DNA of 64,000 bases from Chloroflexota bacterium. GTDB lineage: Bacteria > Chloroflexota > Anaerolineae > Aggregatilineales > Phototrophicaceae. The translations under genes and the position numbers were made by a program. This document shows positions 25,616-34,371 of the stretch, one piece after another. The notes under the pieces were generated by a model. That model was not told the DNA's origin and searched no databases. It was given only the letters and a program-made list of their open reading frames with translations. The DNA lies in NCBI GenBank assembly GCA_020161935.1, contig JAIUNI010000013.1, positions 1 to 64,000 of the forward strand, read 5' to 3'. The first letter of the stretch is position 1, and each line of letters begins with the position of its first letter.

Positions 25616-27679
25616 ATGAAGAAGCGGTTTATCGGCGTGGGTATCGCCCTGCTGGCGGTGGTAGCGTTCTTGATCGGTGGGACGGTGATGCGGGCGCAGG
25701 ACACGACACCGACTGCCTTTATTGGCGACCCACATTACCCTGCACCAGCGTTCCCAACGGGTGTGGATTGGCTGAACGTGGAAAAGCCTCTAACGGTGGA
25801 AAGCCTGCGGGGCAAGGTGGTGGTACTGGACTTCTGGACGTACGGGTGCATCAACTGTATCCACATGATCCCGACGTTGGAGCAGCTTGAAGCGAAGTAC
25901 GGTGACGCGCTGGCGGTCATCGGGGTGCATTCGGCGAAGTTCGCGAACGAGGGCGAGACGACCAACATCCGGCAGGTGGTGGAACGCTACGGCCTAAAGC
26001 ATCCCGTGATTAACGATAAAGATTTTACCGTTTGGGGCGCGTATTCGGCCTACGGGGTGAACGCTTGGCCGACGTTTGTGGTGATCGACCCACGCGGGAA
26101 CCTGTTCGCGGTACAGGCGGGGGAAATCCCGTTTGAGGCGTTTGATGAGGTGATCGGTGGGATGATCGCGACGTTCGACGGCTTCAACGAGATTGACCGG
26201 AACCCGATGCCCATCAAACTTGAGAGCGAAACCTCCCCTTCCTCGACGCTGGCGTTCCCCGGTAAGGTGACGGTGGACAGCGAAGGTGGGCGGTTATTCA
26301 TCGCGGACAGCAGCCATAACCGGCTGGTGGTGGCTGACCTGAACACCTACGAAGTGCTGGACGTGATCGGCACGGGGGCGGCAGGGCTGACCGACGGCGG
26401 CTACGATGAGGCGACGTTTAGCAAGCCGCAGGGGATGGCCTTCAAGGACGGTATTCTTTACGTGGCGGACACCGATAACCATGTAATCCGCGCCGTGAAC
26501 GTGGACGACAAGACGGTCAGCACGGTGGCGGGAACGGGCGTACAGGGTTATGACCGCACGGGTGGGACACTATTGGCGACTGACCTCAGCAGCCCGTGGG
26601 ACGTAACGTTTGACGACGCGAATAACCTATATATCGCGATGGCTGGCACGCACCAGATTTGGATGCTGTCCTTCGATAACGACACGGTCATGCCGGTGGT
26701 GGGCAGCGGACGCGAGGGCTTGCTCAATGGCGACCTGATGGATTCGCAACTGGCACAGCCGAGCGGCCTTTACTGGTACAACAACGTGCTTTACTTTGCC
26801 GACTCCGAGTCGAGCAGCGTTCGGGCAGCGGACTTTAACACGAACAAGGTGATTACCCTAGCAGGGCCGGACATGAACGACCTGTTCACCTTCGGCGATG
26901 TGGACGGGCGGCTGGGCGAGTCGCGGCTCCAGCACACGCTGGCGGTGGTCGGTGATGACGACGGGACCCTGTACGTAGCCGATACGTATAACAGCAAGAT
27001 CAAGCGGCTTGACCCGCAGGCCAAGCAGATACGGACGCTGTTCGGGTTGGGCGGGAACGGCGGCTTCCGCGACGGTGATAAGGCCGACGCACAGTTCGAC
27101 GAGCCGGGTGGATTGGCATACGCCGACGGCAAGCTGTATGTGGCGGACACGAACAACGACGCGATCCGCGTGATTGACCTGACGGCGGGAACGGTCAATA
27201 CGATTCACTTCCCGAACCCGGAAGCCCTGCAAATCGAGGGCGCGGTGACAGTAGTCGGCGGCAACGCGGCGGCTGGCGAAACACTGGCTATTGACGCGCA
27301 GACGGTCGGCGCGGGCAGCGGTGAAATCAGCCTGAACGTAACGCTGCCGGAAGGCTACAAGCTGAACGGCATCGCCCCGTTTACGGCGGAATGGTCATCC
27401 AGCGGCGAGGCGGTGAGCTTTGCCGAGGGTGGCGCGGTTCAGAGTATCGTCGCGCCGGAACTGCCGCTGGTCGTTCCGGTGACGCTGGCAGAGGGCGAGG
27501 CGACGGTGACAGGCAGCCTGACGATTTACTACTGCGAGGCGGTCAACGAGAGCCTGTGCTTTATCGACCGCGTGACGGTGAGCCTTCCGGTGACGGTCAC
27601 AGCAGATGCGGCGACCACGACATTGACTGCCGAGCGGGTGATTGTGCCGCCGGAGGTGACGGTCGGCGGATTTAGCTAG
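25616..27679 (+). CDS. Exported thioredoxin-NHL repeat fusion protein
   Basis: A 687-residue protein. Signal peptide at 1-27. A TlpA/ResA-like thioredoxin domain occupies about 38-180, with the redox pair CINC (Cys78, Cys81) in FWTYGCINC and a cis-Pro in AWPTFVV. An NHL six-bladed propeller fills about 200-530, with repeated LYVADTxNxxIR segments. A C-terminal beta domain follows (about 540-680). The order thioredoxin-NHL matches the animal NHLRC2 architecture. It probably acts outside the membrane in thiol-disulfide exchange. The start has gagg upstream; a strong terminator follows at 27772. Confidence 0.92.
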   Translation: MKKRFIGVGIALLAVVAFLIGGTVMRAQDTTPTAFIGDPHYPAPAFPTGVDWLNVEKPLTVESLRGKVVVLDFWTYGCINCIHMIPTLEQLEAKYGDALAVIGVHSAKFANEGETTNIRQVVERYGLKHPVINDKDFTVWGAYSAYGVNAWPTFVVIDPRGNLFAVQAGEIPFEAFDEVIGGMIATFDGFNEIDRNPMPIKLESETSPSSTLAFPGKVTVDSEGGRLFIADSSHNRLVVADLNTYEVLDVIGTGAAGLTDGGYDEATFSKPQGMAFKDGILYVADTDNHVIRAVNVDDKTVSTVAGTGVQGYDRTGGTLLATDLSSPWDVTFDDANNLYIAMAGTHQIWMLSFDNDTVMPVVGSGREGLLNGDLMDSQLAQPSGLYWYNNVLYFADSESSSVRAADFNTNKVITLAGPDMNDLFTFGDVDGRLGESRLQHTLAVVGDDDGTLYVADTYNSKIKRLDPQAKQIRTLFGLGGNGGFRDGDKADAQFDEPGGLAYADGKLYVADTNNDAIRVIDLTAGTVNTIHFPNPEALQIEGAVTVVGGNAAAGETLAIDAQTVGAGSGEISLNVTLPEGYKLNGIAPFTAEWSSSGEAVSFAEGGAVQSIVAPELPLVVPVTLAEGEATVTGSLTIYYCEAVNESLCFIDRVTVSLPVTVTADAATTTLTAERVIVPPEVTVGGFS

Positions 27680-27771
27680 TCGTCAGCTATCAGTCGCCAG
27701 TCTCCAGCTCAAGGCAAATACAAGTCGCCAAGAAGCCAAGAAGGATAGAGAACGCCAAGAGGTTGTTGATC

Positions 27772-27801
27772 AAAGCGGTGGGCGAAAGTTCACCGCTTTT
27801 T
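27772..27801 (+). terminator. Terminator of the thioredoxin-NHL gene
   Basis: aaagcggtg pairs with caccgcttttt around a 10-nt loop and ends in a T tract. A very similar terminator stands at 47304-47332, and both are followed by ttgattcgg. Confidence 0.85.
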
Positions 27802-28009
27802 GATTCGGTCTACAGAGCGTTGGCCGGTACCCAAAGCGTGGCTGTTTCCATCGCTGGAGGCTAAAGCCGTCCAGCTAACCGCCAGACAAGTCCACTAAAG
27901 GGACTTCAAAGACAAGTATTTGGCAGGTAGCCTATCAAAATTTGATGTTCGTTCGTCAATCTTCGCCTAAGTGATTATCAAACTAGCACCGGACAAGTAA
28001 AGATCGCAA

Positions 28010-28140
28010 ATGTTCAAAATATTGCAAAAATTGCAGTTGTGATTCTCAACTTTCGCAACATTTCTCCCTCAAGTGATGCTGTTGATGCTGTTGTTACAAC
28101 ATCGATTTGTGGCGGCAGTGGCGGCGGCGGAGCGCCAATT
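28010..28140 (+). repeat. GGC-rich core intergenic element, copy 2
   Basis: An A/T-rich stretch (aaaattgcagttg, ttcgcaacattt) is followed by gttgatgctgttg, a GGC-rich run and ggagcgccaatt. The same order occurs at 59866-60001 and, inverted, at 460-671. Confidence 0.7.
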
Positions 28141-28255
28141 ATCAGTCGATAGTCTTTAGTCCACAGTCATTAGCTTAAGGCAAAGGCGAATACGAGTCGC
28201 CAAGTGCGCCAAGAAAGGCAGAGAGCGCCAAGCGGATGCTGTTGTTAAGGTGCGG

Positions 28256-28345
28256 CGGGAAACCCCATCCCCAGCCCACATCAGCACGTTCGCAGGCTCA
28301 CTCCGCTGATAGCCCGTAGTAACAAGGAAGGGAGCAAGATGCGTT
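28256..28345 (+). repeat. Dispersed gctcactcc-type repeat, copy 1
   Basis: Contains ccccatccccagcccacatc, cgcaggctcactccgctgat and gtagtaacaaggaaggga. An inverted copy occurs at 43092-43175, and a partial one at 31243-31312. Confidence 0.7.
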
Positions 28346-28383
28346 CGCTCCTGTAAATAGGGTAGCAGAGTTTGAAAGCGAAA

Positions 28384-28575
28384 GGGTGAACATTTGCCAG
28401 AACATTTGGTCACTTTTAAGCGGTGTTGGCGTTAACCTTTTGAGGGAGCAGGATTGTTAAGGACGTTGGTGGATAGTTGGTAAATGGTTTGTGGCACAAA
28501 CCCAATTCAAACGTAGGAAATAATAGTTTGAAGTTTCAAGTGGCAAGTTTCAAGTGAAAGACAGAGCAGGGTTTG
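28384..28575 (+). repeat. 190-bp intergenic block, copy 1
   Basis: Starts gggtgaacatttgccagaac and ends in heptamer-phased caag repeats. The second copy is at 47809-47990; most of the length aligns with scattered substitutions and small indels. Confidence 0.8.
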
Positions 28576-28654
28576 GAGTAGAGAATTTGTGCTATTACAA
28601 GGATTTATGTTATATTCAGAACGAGTGTTCATATTTAAATGCGGAGGCAAAATT

Positions 28655-29534
28655 TTGACCGAGTTAACAAACCCTTCGTCACCTCATACCGAATCACCAT
28701 TTGAACGCATTCGGCAGACTGATCCCGACGGTTATGAATTCTGGTCAGCACGCGACCTTATGCCCGCGCTTGAATATACTAAATGGCAGAACTTCAAAAC
28801 TGTTCTTATCAAGGCTCAGATCGCTTGCGAGAACAGCGGAAATGACCCAGATAACCATTTTACCGATGCCAGTAAAATGGTCGCGATAGGTTCAGATTCG
28901 AAACGCGAAGTCGAGGATATGCACCTCTCGCGTTATGCCTGTTATCTCATCGTGCAAAATGCTGATCCTACTAAAGAAGTCGTTGCAATTGGGCAGACTT
29001 ATTTTGCAGTACAAACCCGTCGACAAGAGATGGCGGATGCTGATGCACTGACTGAATTGAGTGAAGATCAGCGGCGTTTACTGCTGCGCCAACGTATCAA
29101 GGTTCAGAATACTGATCTGGCATCAACGGCAAAAACAGCCGGTGTGATCACTGCACTAGATTTTGCTGTTTTTCAAAACCACGGTTATCGCGGTTTATAT
29201 AATGGGCTGACTGCGGATGCGATTCACCGTCGCAAACGGTTAAAGAAAAGTCAACACATTCTCGATCATATGGGAGCAACCGAACTTGCTGCCAACCTCT
29301 TTCGCAGCACACAAGCGGAAGATAAATTACGGCGCGATCATATTCAAGGCAAAGATACGGCAAACGAGGTTCACTACCAAGCGGGTGTAGTGTGTAGTGG
29401 TTCGTCGTGCGATTGCTGAACTCGGTGGCACCATGCCAGAAGATTTACCCACTGCTGACAGCATTAAGAAACTAGAACGTGCTGAAAAGAAACGGCTCGC
29501 TGCTCCGAAATCAAAGCGTAAGGTCGAAGAGTAA
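28655..29534 (+). pseudogene. dinD: dinD, broken by a 7-bp tandem duplication
   Basis: The reading frame encodes a DinD-like protein (Bro-N-like): FERIRQTDPDGYEFWSARDL, LSRYACYLIVQNADPTKEVV and DADALTELSEDQRRLLLRQR are family hallmarks. After YQAG the frame runs into a stop at 29417-29419. The heptamer gtgtagt stands twice in tandem at 29385-29398. Removing one copy restores VVVRRAIAELGGTMPEDLPT and on to a stop at 29534, which is the expected DinD C-terminus. TTG 28655 with ggagg at 28643-28647 is the likely start. In E. coli dinD is LexA-controlled and its product inhibits RecA activities; no LexA box is recognised here. Only the last 45 or so residues are lost, so a partly active product is conceivable. 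Confidence 0.85.
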
Positions 29535-29541
29535 ATATTCT

Positions 29542-30228
29542 TTACTCAAACAGCACCATGATTTCATCGAGGGGTTTTTTGATGATGGTGGGGACGGTGG
29601 CATCCGGCGCGGGGTAGCCAACCGGAATGAGCACATAGGCGCGTTCGTTGGCTGGGCGACCCAAGATTTCGGCGAGAAAGGCCATCGGGTTGGGCGTGTG
29701 GGTGAGTGTGGCGAGGCCGGCTTGATGCAGGCTGGCGAGCAGCAGACCGACGGCGATACCCACGGATTCTTCGGTGTAGTAGTGTTTGATCCTCTCCTCC
29801 GCGCCGGTATCGGGATTGATGGTTACCCCATAGGCTTGGCGAAAGACGACAATGAGATAAGGCGCTTCCTCCAAGTGGGGTTTGTGCCAATCGGTGCCGA
29901 GCGGGGCAAGGGCGGCGAGCCATTCGGCGCTCATGCGGCGTTCGTAACTGATCTTTTCCTCGGCTTCGGCGGCAAGGCGAATCTGCGTTTTAATGAGCGC
30001 ATTACTGACGACCACGAACGTCCACGGCTGCTGGTTCGCGCCGGAGGGTGCGGTTCCAGCGGTGGCAACGGCATTGGCGATGAGTTCAAACGGCACGGGT
30101 TCGGTAGAGAAGTCGCGGACGGTGCGGCGGGTTTGCATCCGCGCGAGGAATTCACGCGAAGTGGCGAGCTGTTCATCAGACGAGAGGCGGGTGAAGGCGA
30201 GCGGTTGGGATTGGTAGAGTATATTCAT
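29542..30228 (-). CDS. Nitroreductase family flavoprotein (IYD-like)
   Basis: A 228-residue FMN-dependent nitroreductase. Seen: RRTVRDFSTEPVP (about 34-46), the FMN-contacting GTAPSGANQQPWTFVVV (about 57-73), KHYYTEESVGIAVGLLLASLHQAGL near 155-179, and a C-terminal VGYPAPDATVP. The PSGANQQPW segment with an EES-type helix is typical of the iodotyrosine-deiodinase/BluB-like branch. The substrate is unknown. ATG 30228 starts at the family-typical position. Its 3' end converges on dinD with 7 bp between them. Confidence 0.88.
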   Translation of the reverse strand: MNILYQSQPLAFTRLSSDEQLATSREFLARMQTRRTVRDFSTEPVPFELIANAVATAGTAPSGANQQPWTFVVVSNALIKTQIRLAAEAEEKISYERRMSAEWLAALAPLGTDWHKPHLEEAPYLIVVFRQAYGVTINPDTGAEERIKHYYTEESVGIAVGLLLASLHQAGLATLTHTPNPMAFLAEILGRPANERAYVLIPVGYPAPDATVPTIIKKPLDEIMVLFE

Positions 30229-30444
30229 GTAGGTGATTATGCTGTGCAAGGTGGATGGGCGCAAGTAGAATTAGGCGAAAAGTAGTGCGTAAAAATGCAG
30301 AGAAATACAAAGGCAAAGACATTTTTACCACAGAGACACAGAGAGCACAGAGAAGAACCCCCTCCGTCGCTAACCCCGCAAGCAAGGGAGGAAACTCATT
30401 TGGTGATGCTTGTCACGCAGCTTGAGAATTTGAAAAGGTGGCGC

Positions 30445-30468
30445 GGACGAGGCGTGCCTCGTCCCTAC
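30445..30468. repeat. Solo 20-bp hairpin repeat
   Basis: ggacgaggcgtgcctcgtcc followed by ctac: a perfect 8-bp stem with a 4-base loop, 32 bp upstream of trmD. It belongs to the dispersed 20-bp hairpin class. Confidence 0.75.
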
Positions 30469-30499
30469 AATAGATGTGATACTAAAGGGCAAAGTATTT

Positions 30500-31255
30500 A
30501 TGCAGATTGATGTATTGACGTTATTTCCGGCGATGTTTGAAGGGCCGATGACCGAGAGCATGTTGTGGAAGGCGCGCGACCGCAATCTGCTGGATTTACG
30601 GCTGCACGACATCCGCGATTATGCGCTCGATAAGCATAAATCGGCGGATGACATCCCCTACGGGGGCGGTGGGGGGATGATTATGAAGGCCGAGCCGGTG
30701 GCGCTGGCGGTGGAGGCGGCATTGGCGGGCGCACCTGCGGGAACGCCGGTGATCTTGATGACCCCACAAGGGCGGGTGTTCTCGCACGACATCGCGAAGG
30801 AACTGGCACAGCATGAGCAGATCATCATGGTATGCGGGCGGTACGAGGGGATTGACGACCGCGTACGGCAGTTGATCGCGACTGACGAGTTGAGCATCGG
30901 CGATTATGTGCTGACCGGCGGGGAACTGCCCGCGATGGTGATTATCGACGCGGTGATCCGGCATATCCCCGGTGTGCTGGGGGCGGAAGGCGCGGCGGAC
31001 GCGGACAGCCACGCGGACGGCATCCTCGAAGGGCCGCACTTCACGCGACCGCCGGAATGGCGCGGGGTGAGCGTGCCGCAGGTTTTACAAGACGGCGACC
31101 ACGCGAAGGTAGCCAAGTGGCGGCGGGAACAGGGTTTACGGCGGACGTGGCAGCAGCGACCGGATTTGCTGATGACCGCCGAGCTGACGGAGGATGAGCG
31201 TTATCTGCTGGCGACGTTCGCGAATGAGGACGCGGGGAAAAACCCTCACCCCTAA
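30500..31255 (+). CDS. trmD: tRNA (guanine37-N1)-methyltransferase
   Basis: A 251-residue SPOUT methyltransferase that makes m1G37 in tRNAs for Pro, Leu and Arg, preventing +1 frameshifts. Seen: [13 protein letters not shown] at the start, [14 protein letters not shown] (about 53-66), GRYEGIDDR (about 113-121) and the trefoil-knot SAM site [14 protein letters not shown] (about 132-145). The length is normal. ATG 30500 fits the conserved N-terminus. In many bacteria it sits with rpsP, rimM and rplS; here it stands alone between repeats. Confidence 0.96.
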   Translation: MQIDVLTLFPAMFEGPMTESMLWKARDRNLLDLRLHDIRDYALDKHKSADDIPYGGGGGMIMKAEPVALAVEAALAGAPAGTPVILMTPQGRVFSHDIAKELAQHEQIIMVCGRYEGIDDRVRQLIATDELSIGDYVLTGGELPAMVIIDAVIRHIPGVLGAEGAADADSHADGILEGPHFTRPPEWRGVSVPQVLQDGDHAKVAKWRREQGLRRTWQQRPDLLMTAELTEDERYLLATFANEDAGKNPHP

Positions 31256-31312
31256 CCCCACGACGGTACGCTCGCAGGCTCACTCCACCGTCAGCCCTCA
31301 GGGCGAGGGGAG
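31243..31312 (+). repeat. Dispersed gctcactcc-type repeat, partial
   Basis: ccctcacccctaacccc, cgcaggctcactccaccgtc and ccctcagggcgaggggag follow the stop of trmD. They share the central cgcaggctcactcc motif with the copy at 28256-28345. A further partial copy, with the ccctcaccctaa and cagggcgaggga ends only, lies near 60150-60190. Confidence 0.65.
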
Positions 31313-31364
31313 CAATACGGGAGGGTCTCAGCGCCTACGAGCGGATGTTTGTGGTCGGTGGCGC

Positions 31365-31388
31365 GGACGCGCTGTCTCGCGTCCCTAT
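31365..31388. repeat. Solo 20-bp hairpin repeat
   Basis: ggacgcgctgtctcgcgtcc followed by ccta, same class as the hairpin at 30445 with a different stem sequence. Confidence 0.75.
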
Positions 31389-31440
31389 GAAAAGACGACA
31401 TTTGTGGCCTATGGAAAATGCATTAGCTACAAGATGAAGC

Positions 31441-31470
31441 AAAAGGACACGGCGAAGGCTGTGTCCTTTT
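31441..31470. terminator. Bidirectional terminator
   Basis: aaaaggacac (31441-31450) pairs perfectly with gtgtcctttt (31461-31470), giving T tracts on both strands between converging trmD and the PA14 gene. Confidence 0.85.
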
Positions 31471-31512
31471 GAAATTCTCTGTATTCCTCTGCGTCTCTGC
31501 GGTTAAACAGCC

Positions 31513-32985
31513 TTAGATCGGCTCGATCCAGTACTGACCGCTGCCGCCTTCCGGTGTCCAGCCGACGAGGCCGTTGTAGTTGACCTGATACCAGTACAAG
31601 CCGCTGGCACAGGTGGCGTTACTGAGGATGGCAAACACCCCACCCGGCGGGATTTGCCCCAGCAACTGCGCGTTGCTATCCGGCAGCAGGCGAATGTTAT
31701 TCGGCAGGCCGGGGGTGACACGGGCGTAACGGTTCGCACCGAGGCGCGGCGTGGGTGCGCTGGAGCAGTTGATGGCGGATGAGGTCGGTGTCGGCACGAC
31801 GACCCCGCCGCTGCTGACCGGAACGCCGGACGTGTTGTAGGCGGTGACGAAACGCGCGTTCACCCAGCCGATGATGCCGTTGACGTTCAACTGCCACCAT
31901 GTCGAGCCGTTGTTCCGCCCGACAATCGGATACGACTCGCTGCGGTTGATCTTGGTTAAGATCGCGCCGTTAATCGGGTCGGGTGCTGCCCGCACGTTCA
32001 AGCGGTAAGCGCCGGTCACGGTGGCATACGCGCCGGTAATGACAGGCGGCACGGTCGGTACAGGGGTTGCGAACCCACCGCCGTTGCCCAGCGGCACGAA
32101 GTTGAAGTTCATAAACGCCGCACCCGTCGCCTCATAGTACTCGATCAAGAAGGTGTGCTGCCCCGCCGCCAGCGTGACGTTCGCCGTATAGGTCTGCCCG
32201 GTCGCCGAGTGCCACTCGTTGATGTAGAAGATGTTGTCGATGGCGACGCGCACGCCGTCGTCGGCCTTCACCGTTAGCTGGTAGGTTCCGGTGGGCAGGG
32301 TTTGGACGCTCGTCCACCGCGCCGAGAAGTTATCCGCCGGAATGCTGGCCGTCGGCGAACCGTTGCCCCATTCGTGGCTGGGTGTCGCCTCGGTTTGGAT
32401 CAGCGTCGGTGAGCTAAACAGGCTGGGGTTGGCGAAGTACTGCGCCGTCCACGGGCCGCTGCTCGGTATGCTGGGATTGGAATTATTCAGCGGCGGGAAG
32501 TTCGGGCCGCCGGGGTTGGTCGCCAAGTTCGCCCACGTGACGTACACATAAGCGTTACCAGCGGCTTCGGCATAATCCACCTGAATATGATGCGTCCCCT
32601 GCGCCATCTGAATATCCGCCGAGACAATCTTCGCGACCGAAGCGGTGTTGAAGGTGTCGATCAACGGCACGCGGTTGTAGTCCACCCACACCCGCACTTG
32701 GTCATCCGCCAGCGCCCAGAAGCGGTACGTCCCTTCTTGGAAGAACGGATCGGTACCAAAGCGCACACTAAAGTTATCGGCGTTGATGCCCGACTGCGGC
32801 GAACCATTGCCCCAGTCAAAGGCAACCGCGTTATCCTGCCGCTGGGCAATCGAGCGCCCATACAGGATATTGTTGTTGAAAAACTCGGTGTTCCACACAA
32901 TCCCCGACTGTGCCGCCGCTGGCATAACGGTGATGCCCACGATCAGCAGTAAACCTAGTAATACCCCGAACCATTTGCGAGACAT
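31513..32985 (-). CDS. Secreted protein with two PA14-like and two SH3b domains
   Basis: A 490-residue exported protein. Signal peptide at 1-26 (PAAAQ cleavage). Two PA14-like beta domains (about 30-155 and 178-300) share the WNGxFFNN/WTAQYFANPS-type opening, the FSVRFGTD/FSARWTSV strand and GTYRFWALADDQVRVWVD-type calcium loop; PA14 modules bind glycans. Two bacterial SH3 domains (about 318-390 and 415-490) contain LNVRAAPD and NIRLLPDSN, as in cell-wall-binding modules. It is likely a surface adhesin or wall-associated glycan binder. There is a strong aaggagtgg site before ATG 32985. No enzymatic domain is seen. Confidence 0.88.
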   Translation of the reverse strand: MSRKWFGVLLGLLLIVGITVMPAAAQSGIVWNTEFFNNNILYGRSIAQRQDNAVAFDWGNGSPQSGINADNFSVRFGTDPFFQEGTYRFWALADDQVRVWVDYNRVPLIDTFNTASVAKIVSADIQMAQGTHHIQVDYAEAAGNAYVYVTWANLATNPGGPNFPPLNNSNPSIPSSGPWTAQYFANPSLFSSPTLIQTEATPSHEWGNGSPTASIPADNFSARWTSVQTLPTGTYQLTVKADDGVRVAIDNIFYINEWHSATGQTYTANVTLAAGQHTFLIEYYEATGAAFMNFNFVPLGNGGGFATPVPTVPPVITGAYATVTGAYRLNVRAAPDPINGAILTKINRSESYPIVGRNNGSTWWQLNVNGIIGWVNARFVTAYNTSGVPVSSGGVVVPTPTSSAINCSSAPTPRLGANRYARVTPGLPNNIRLLPDSNAQLLGQIPPGGVFAILSNATCASGLYWYQVNYNGLVGWTPEGGSGQYWIEPI

Positions 32986-33269
32986 AATGCCCCACTCCTT
33001 ATGCCGTGCGCTGGTGAGAATCGCGCACCTGTTCCCTATTCGATGAATAACCCCATTATAAGAGGAAATGTGCCAACTTGTGCGCCGCGCAGGACGACCG
33101 TCAGGTGCGCGTGGGATGGACGTGGGTCGGGCGTATTGGAGCGGTGGTCAAGCGGCGTTATAGTCGGCTGTTTTGCCTCATCGCATGGGGATGCTGGTAA
33201 TCATAATCGACAACCGATTATCCGGTGTACATCTCCGCCATCTGACCGAAGGTTGGCAGCGTTTTCTTC

Positions 33270-34289
33270 CTAATCCGCCGCCGGGTAGCCCCAACTCGCA
33301 AAAACGACATCCTGCGCGAAGTGGTGAATAACGGGTAAGGTGATGCCGCGCTGTAAATCCATCAGGTAAATTTGCAGGTCGCCGCTGTGCAGTGTGGGGA
33401 AGCCGGAAAAGAGAATGTAGCGTTCGTCGGCTGACCAGTCGGGATAGATGGCTGTCCCCGCGCGGTCGGTAAGCTGCTGCAATTCACCGGTGTCGATGTT
33501 CAGGTGGAAAAGCTGTTGATAGGTGTTGGCACCGCGTAAATCCATCGTGAAGATGGCGCTGCGCCCATCATGGGAAAGCGAAGGCCACACCACCCGCGTA
33601 CCGGTATTCACAACGTTCAGTTCATCACCGCAGCCTTCGGGGAAGTCGAAACAGCCGGTATAAAACCAGATGAGGCCGGTTTGCAGGTAATCCACATAAG
33701 CCATGCGGGTGCTGTCGGCTGACCAAGCGGGTTCGGTCAATAAGGCGGTGCTGCTTAACAGGACGGATTTTTGCAAACAGGTATCCGAGCCATCCCAGCA
33801 GCCGCGCGTATACAAGGTGCTGGTCGCGACACTCGTGTTGGCAAAGGTGGCGATGATCTCGCCGCCCGCGCCCCACGCGATCCGCGTATCACCCGCAGCG
33901 GCTGGCAGCGGTGCTGGCTGGCAGGTTTGCAGCACGAGCAGGCAATCACGCGGGTAAACCACCCAACCGTCGCCCAAATGCACCGCGATATAATCCCCGT
34001 CCGGTGACCATTCCGCCACTGGCAGCGAATACAGGCTGTCCAGCAAGAAGCGGCTCTCACGGCGGCAAACGGCCCACACATCCGCGCAGCCGATGGTCGC
34101 CATATACAACTGCATGGTGGTCGTGTCGCCGAATAAAACCGGCGGGTAGACAGGCTGCGCGGCGCGTGCCAGCCCCCACACACCAGCACAAATGACGCTC
34201 AACATCATCAGTAAACGAAAAACGAATCCCGTAAAAAACGTGAACATCGTAAAAAATGGCGAACGAATAGCGGGTCTTATGGGTTTCAA
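33270..34289 (-). CDS. Membrane-anchored TolB/WD-like beta-propeller protein
   Basis: A 339-residue protein. One N-terminal membrane segment (about 23-43) anchors an extracytoplasmic propeller with repeated WSPDGDYIAV (95-104), WSADSTRMAYV, SHDGRSAIFTMD and WSADERYILFSG blades. Pairs of cysteines (GCADVWAVC, GCWDGSDTC, GCFDFPEGC) recur once per blade and may form disulfides, which is unusual. The role is unknown; binding of a surface partner is inferred. The start is uncertain: TTG 34289 or ATG 34247. Confidence 0.75.
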   Translation of the reverse strand: MKPIRPAIRSPFFTMFTFFTGFVFRLLMMLSVICAGVWGLARAAQPVYPPVLFGDTTTMQLYMATIGCADVWAVCRRESRFLLDSLYSLPVAEWSPDGDYIAVHLGDGWVVYPRDCLLVLQTCQPAPLPAAAGDTRIAWGAGGEIIATFANTSVATSTLYTRGCWDGSDTCLQKSVLLSSTALLTEPAWSADSTRMAYVDYLQTGLIWFYTGCFDFPEGCGDELNVVNTGTRVVWPSLSHDGRSAIFTMDLRGANTYQQLFHLNIDTGELQQLTDRAGTAIYPDWSADERYILFSGFPTLHSGDLQIYLMDLQRGITLPVIHHFAQDVVFASWGYPAAD

Positions 34290-34371
34290 ATTTGTAATGT
34301 GGCTTATGATAATGAAATGAACGTTTGGTTTAGATAATGCGTTCTATAACGCAAGTGATTGTGTAACGATT

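Larger units (their letters stand above)
27680..28654. other. Long repeat-rich intergenic region
   Basis: No gene is seen in about 970 bp. It holds heptamer-phased tracts (27679-27712, 28140-28175 and 28530-28560), a terminator, a GGC-rich core copy, a gctcactcc-type repeat (28256-28345), and a 190-bp block repeated at 47809-47990. The order of these parts matches the region 47271-48000, so the two are diverged copies of one composite segment. Confidence 0.75.

Noticed and set aside
29479-30285. A 268-codon frame on the plus strand
   Set aside because: Antisense to the nitroreductase gene.
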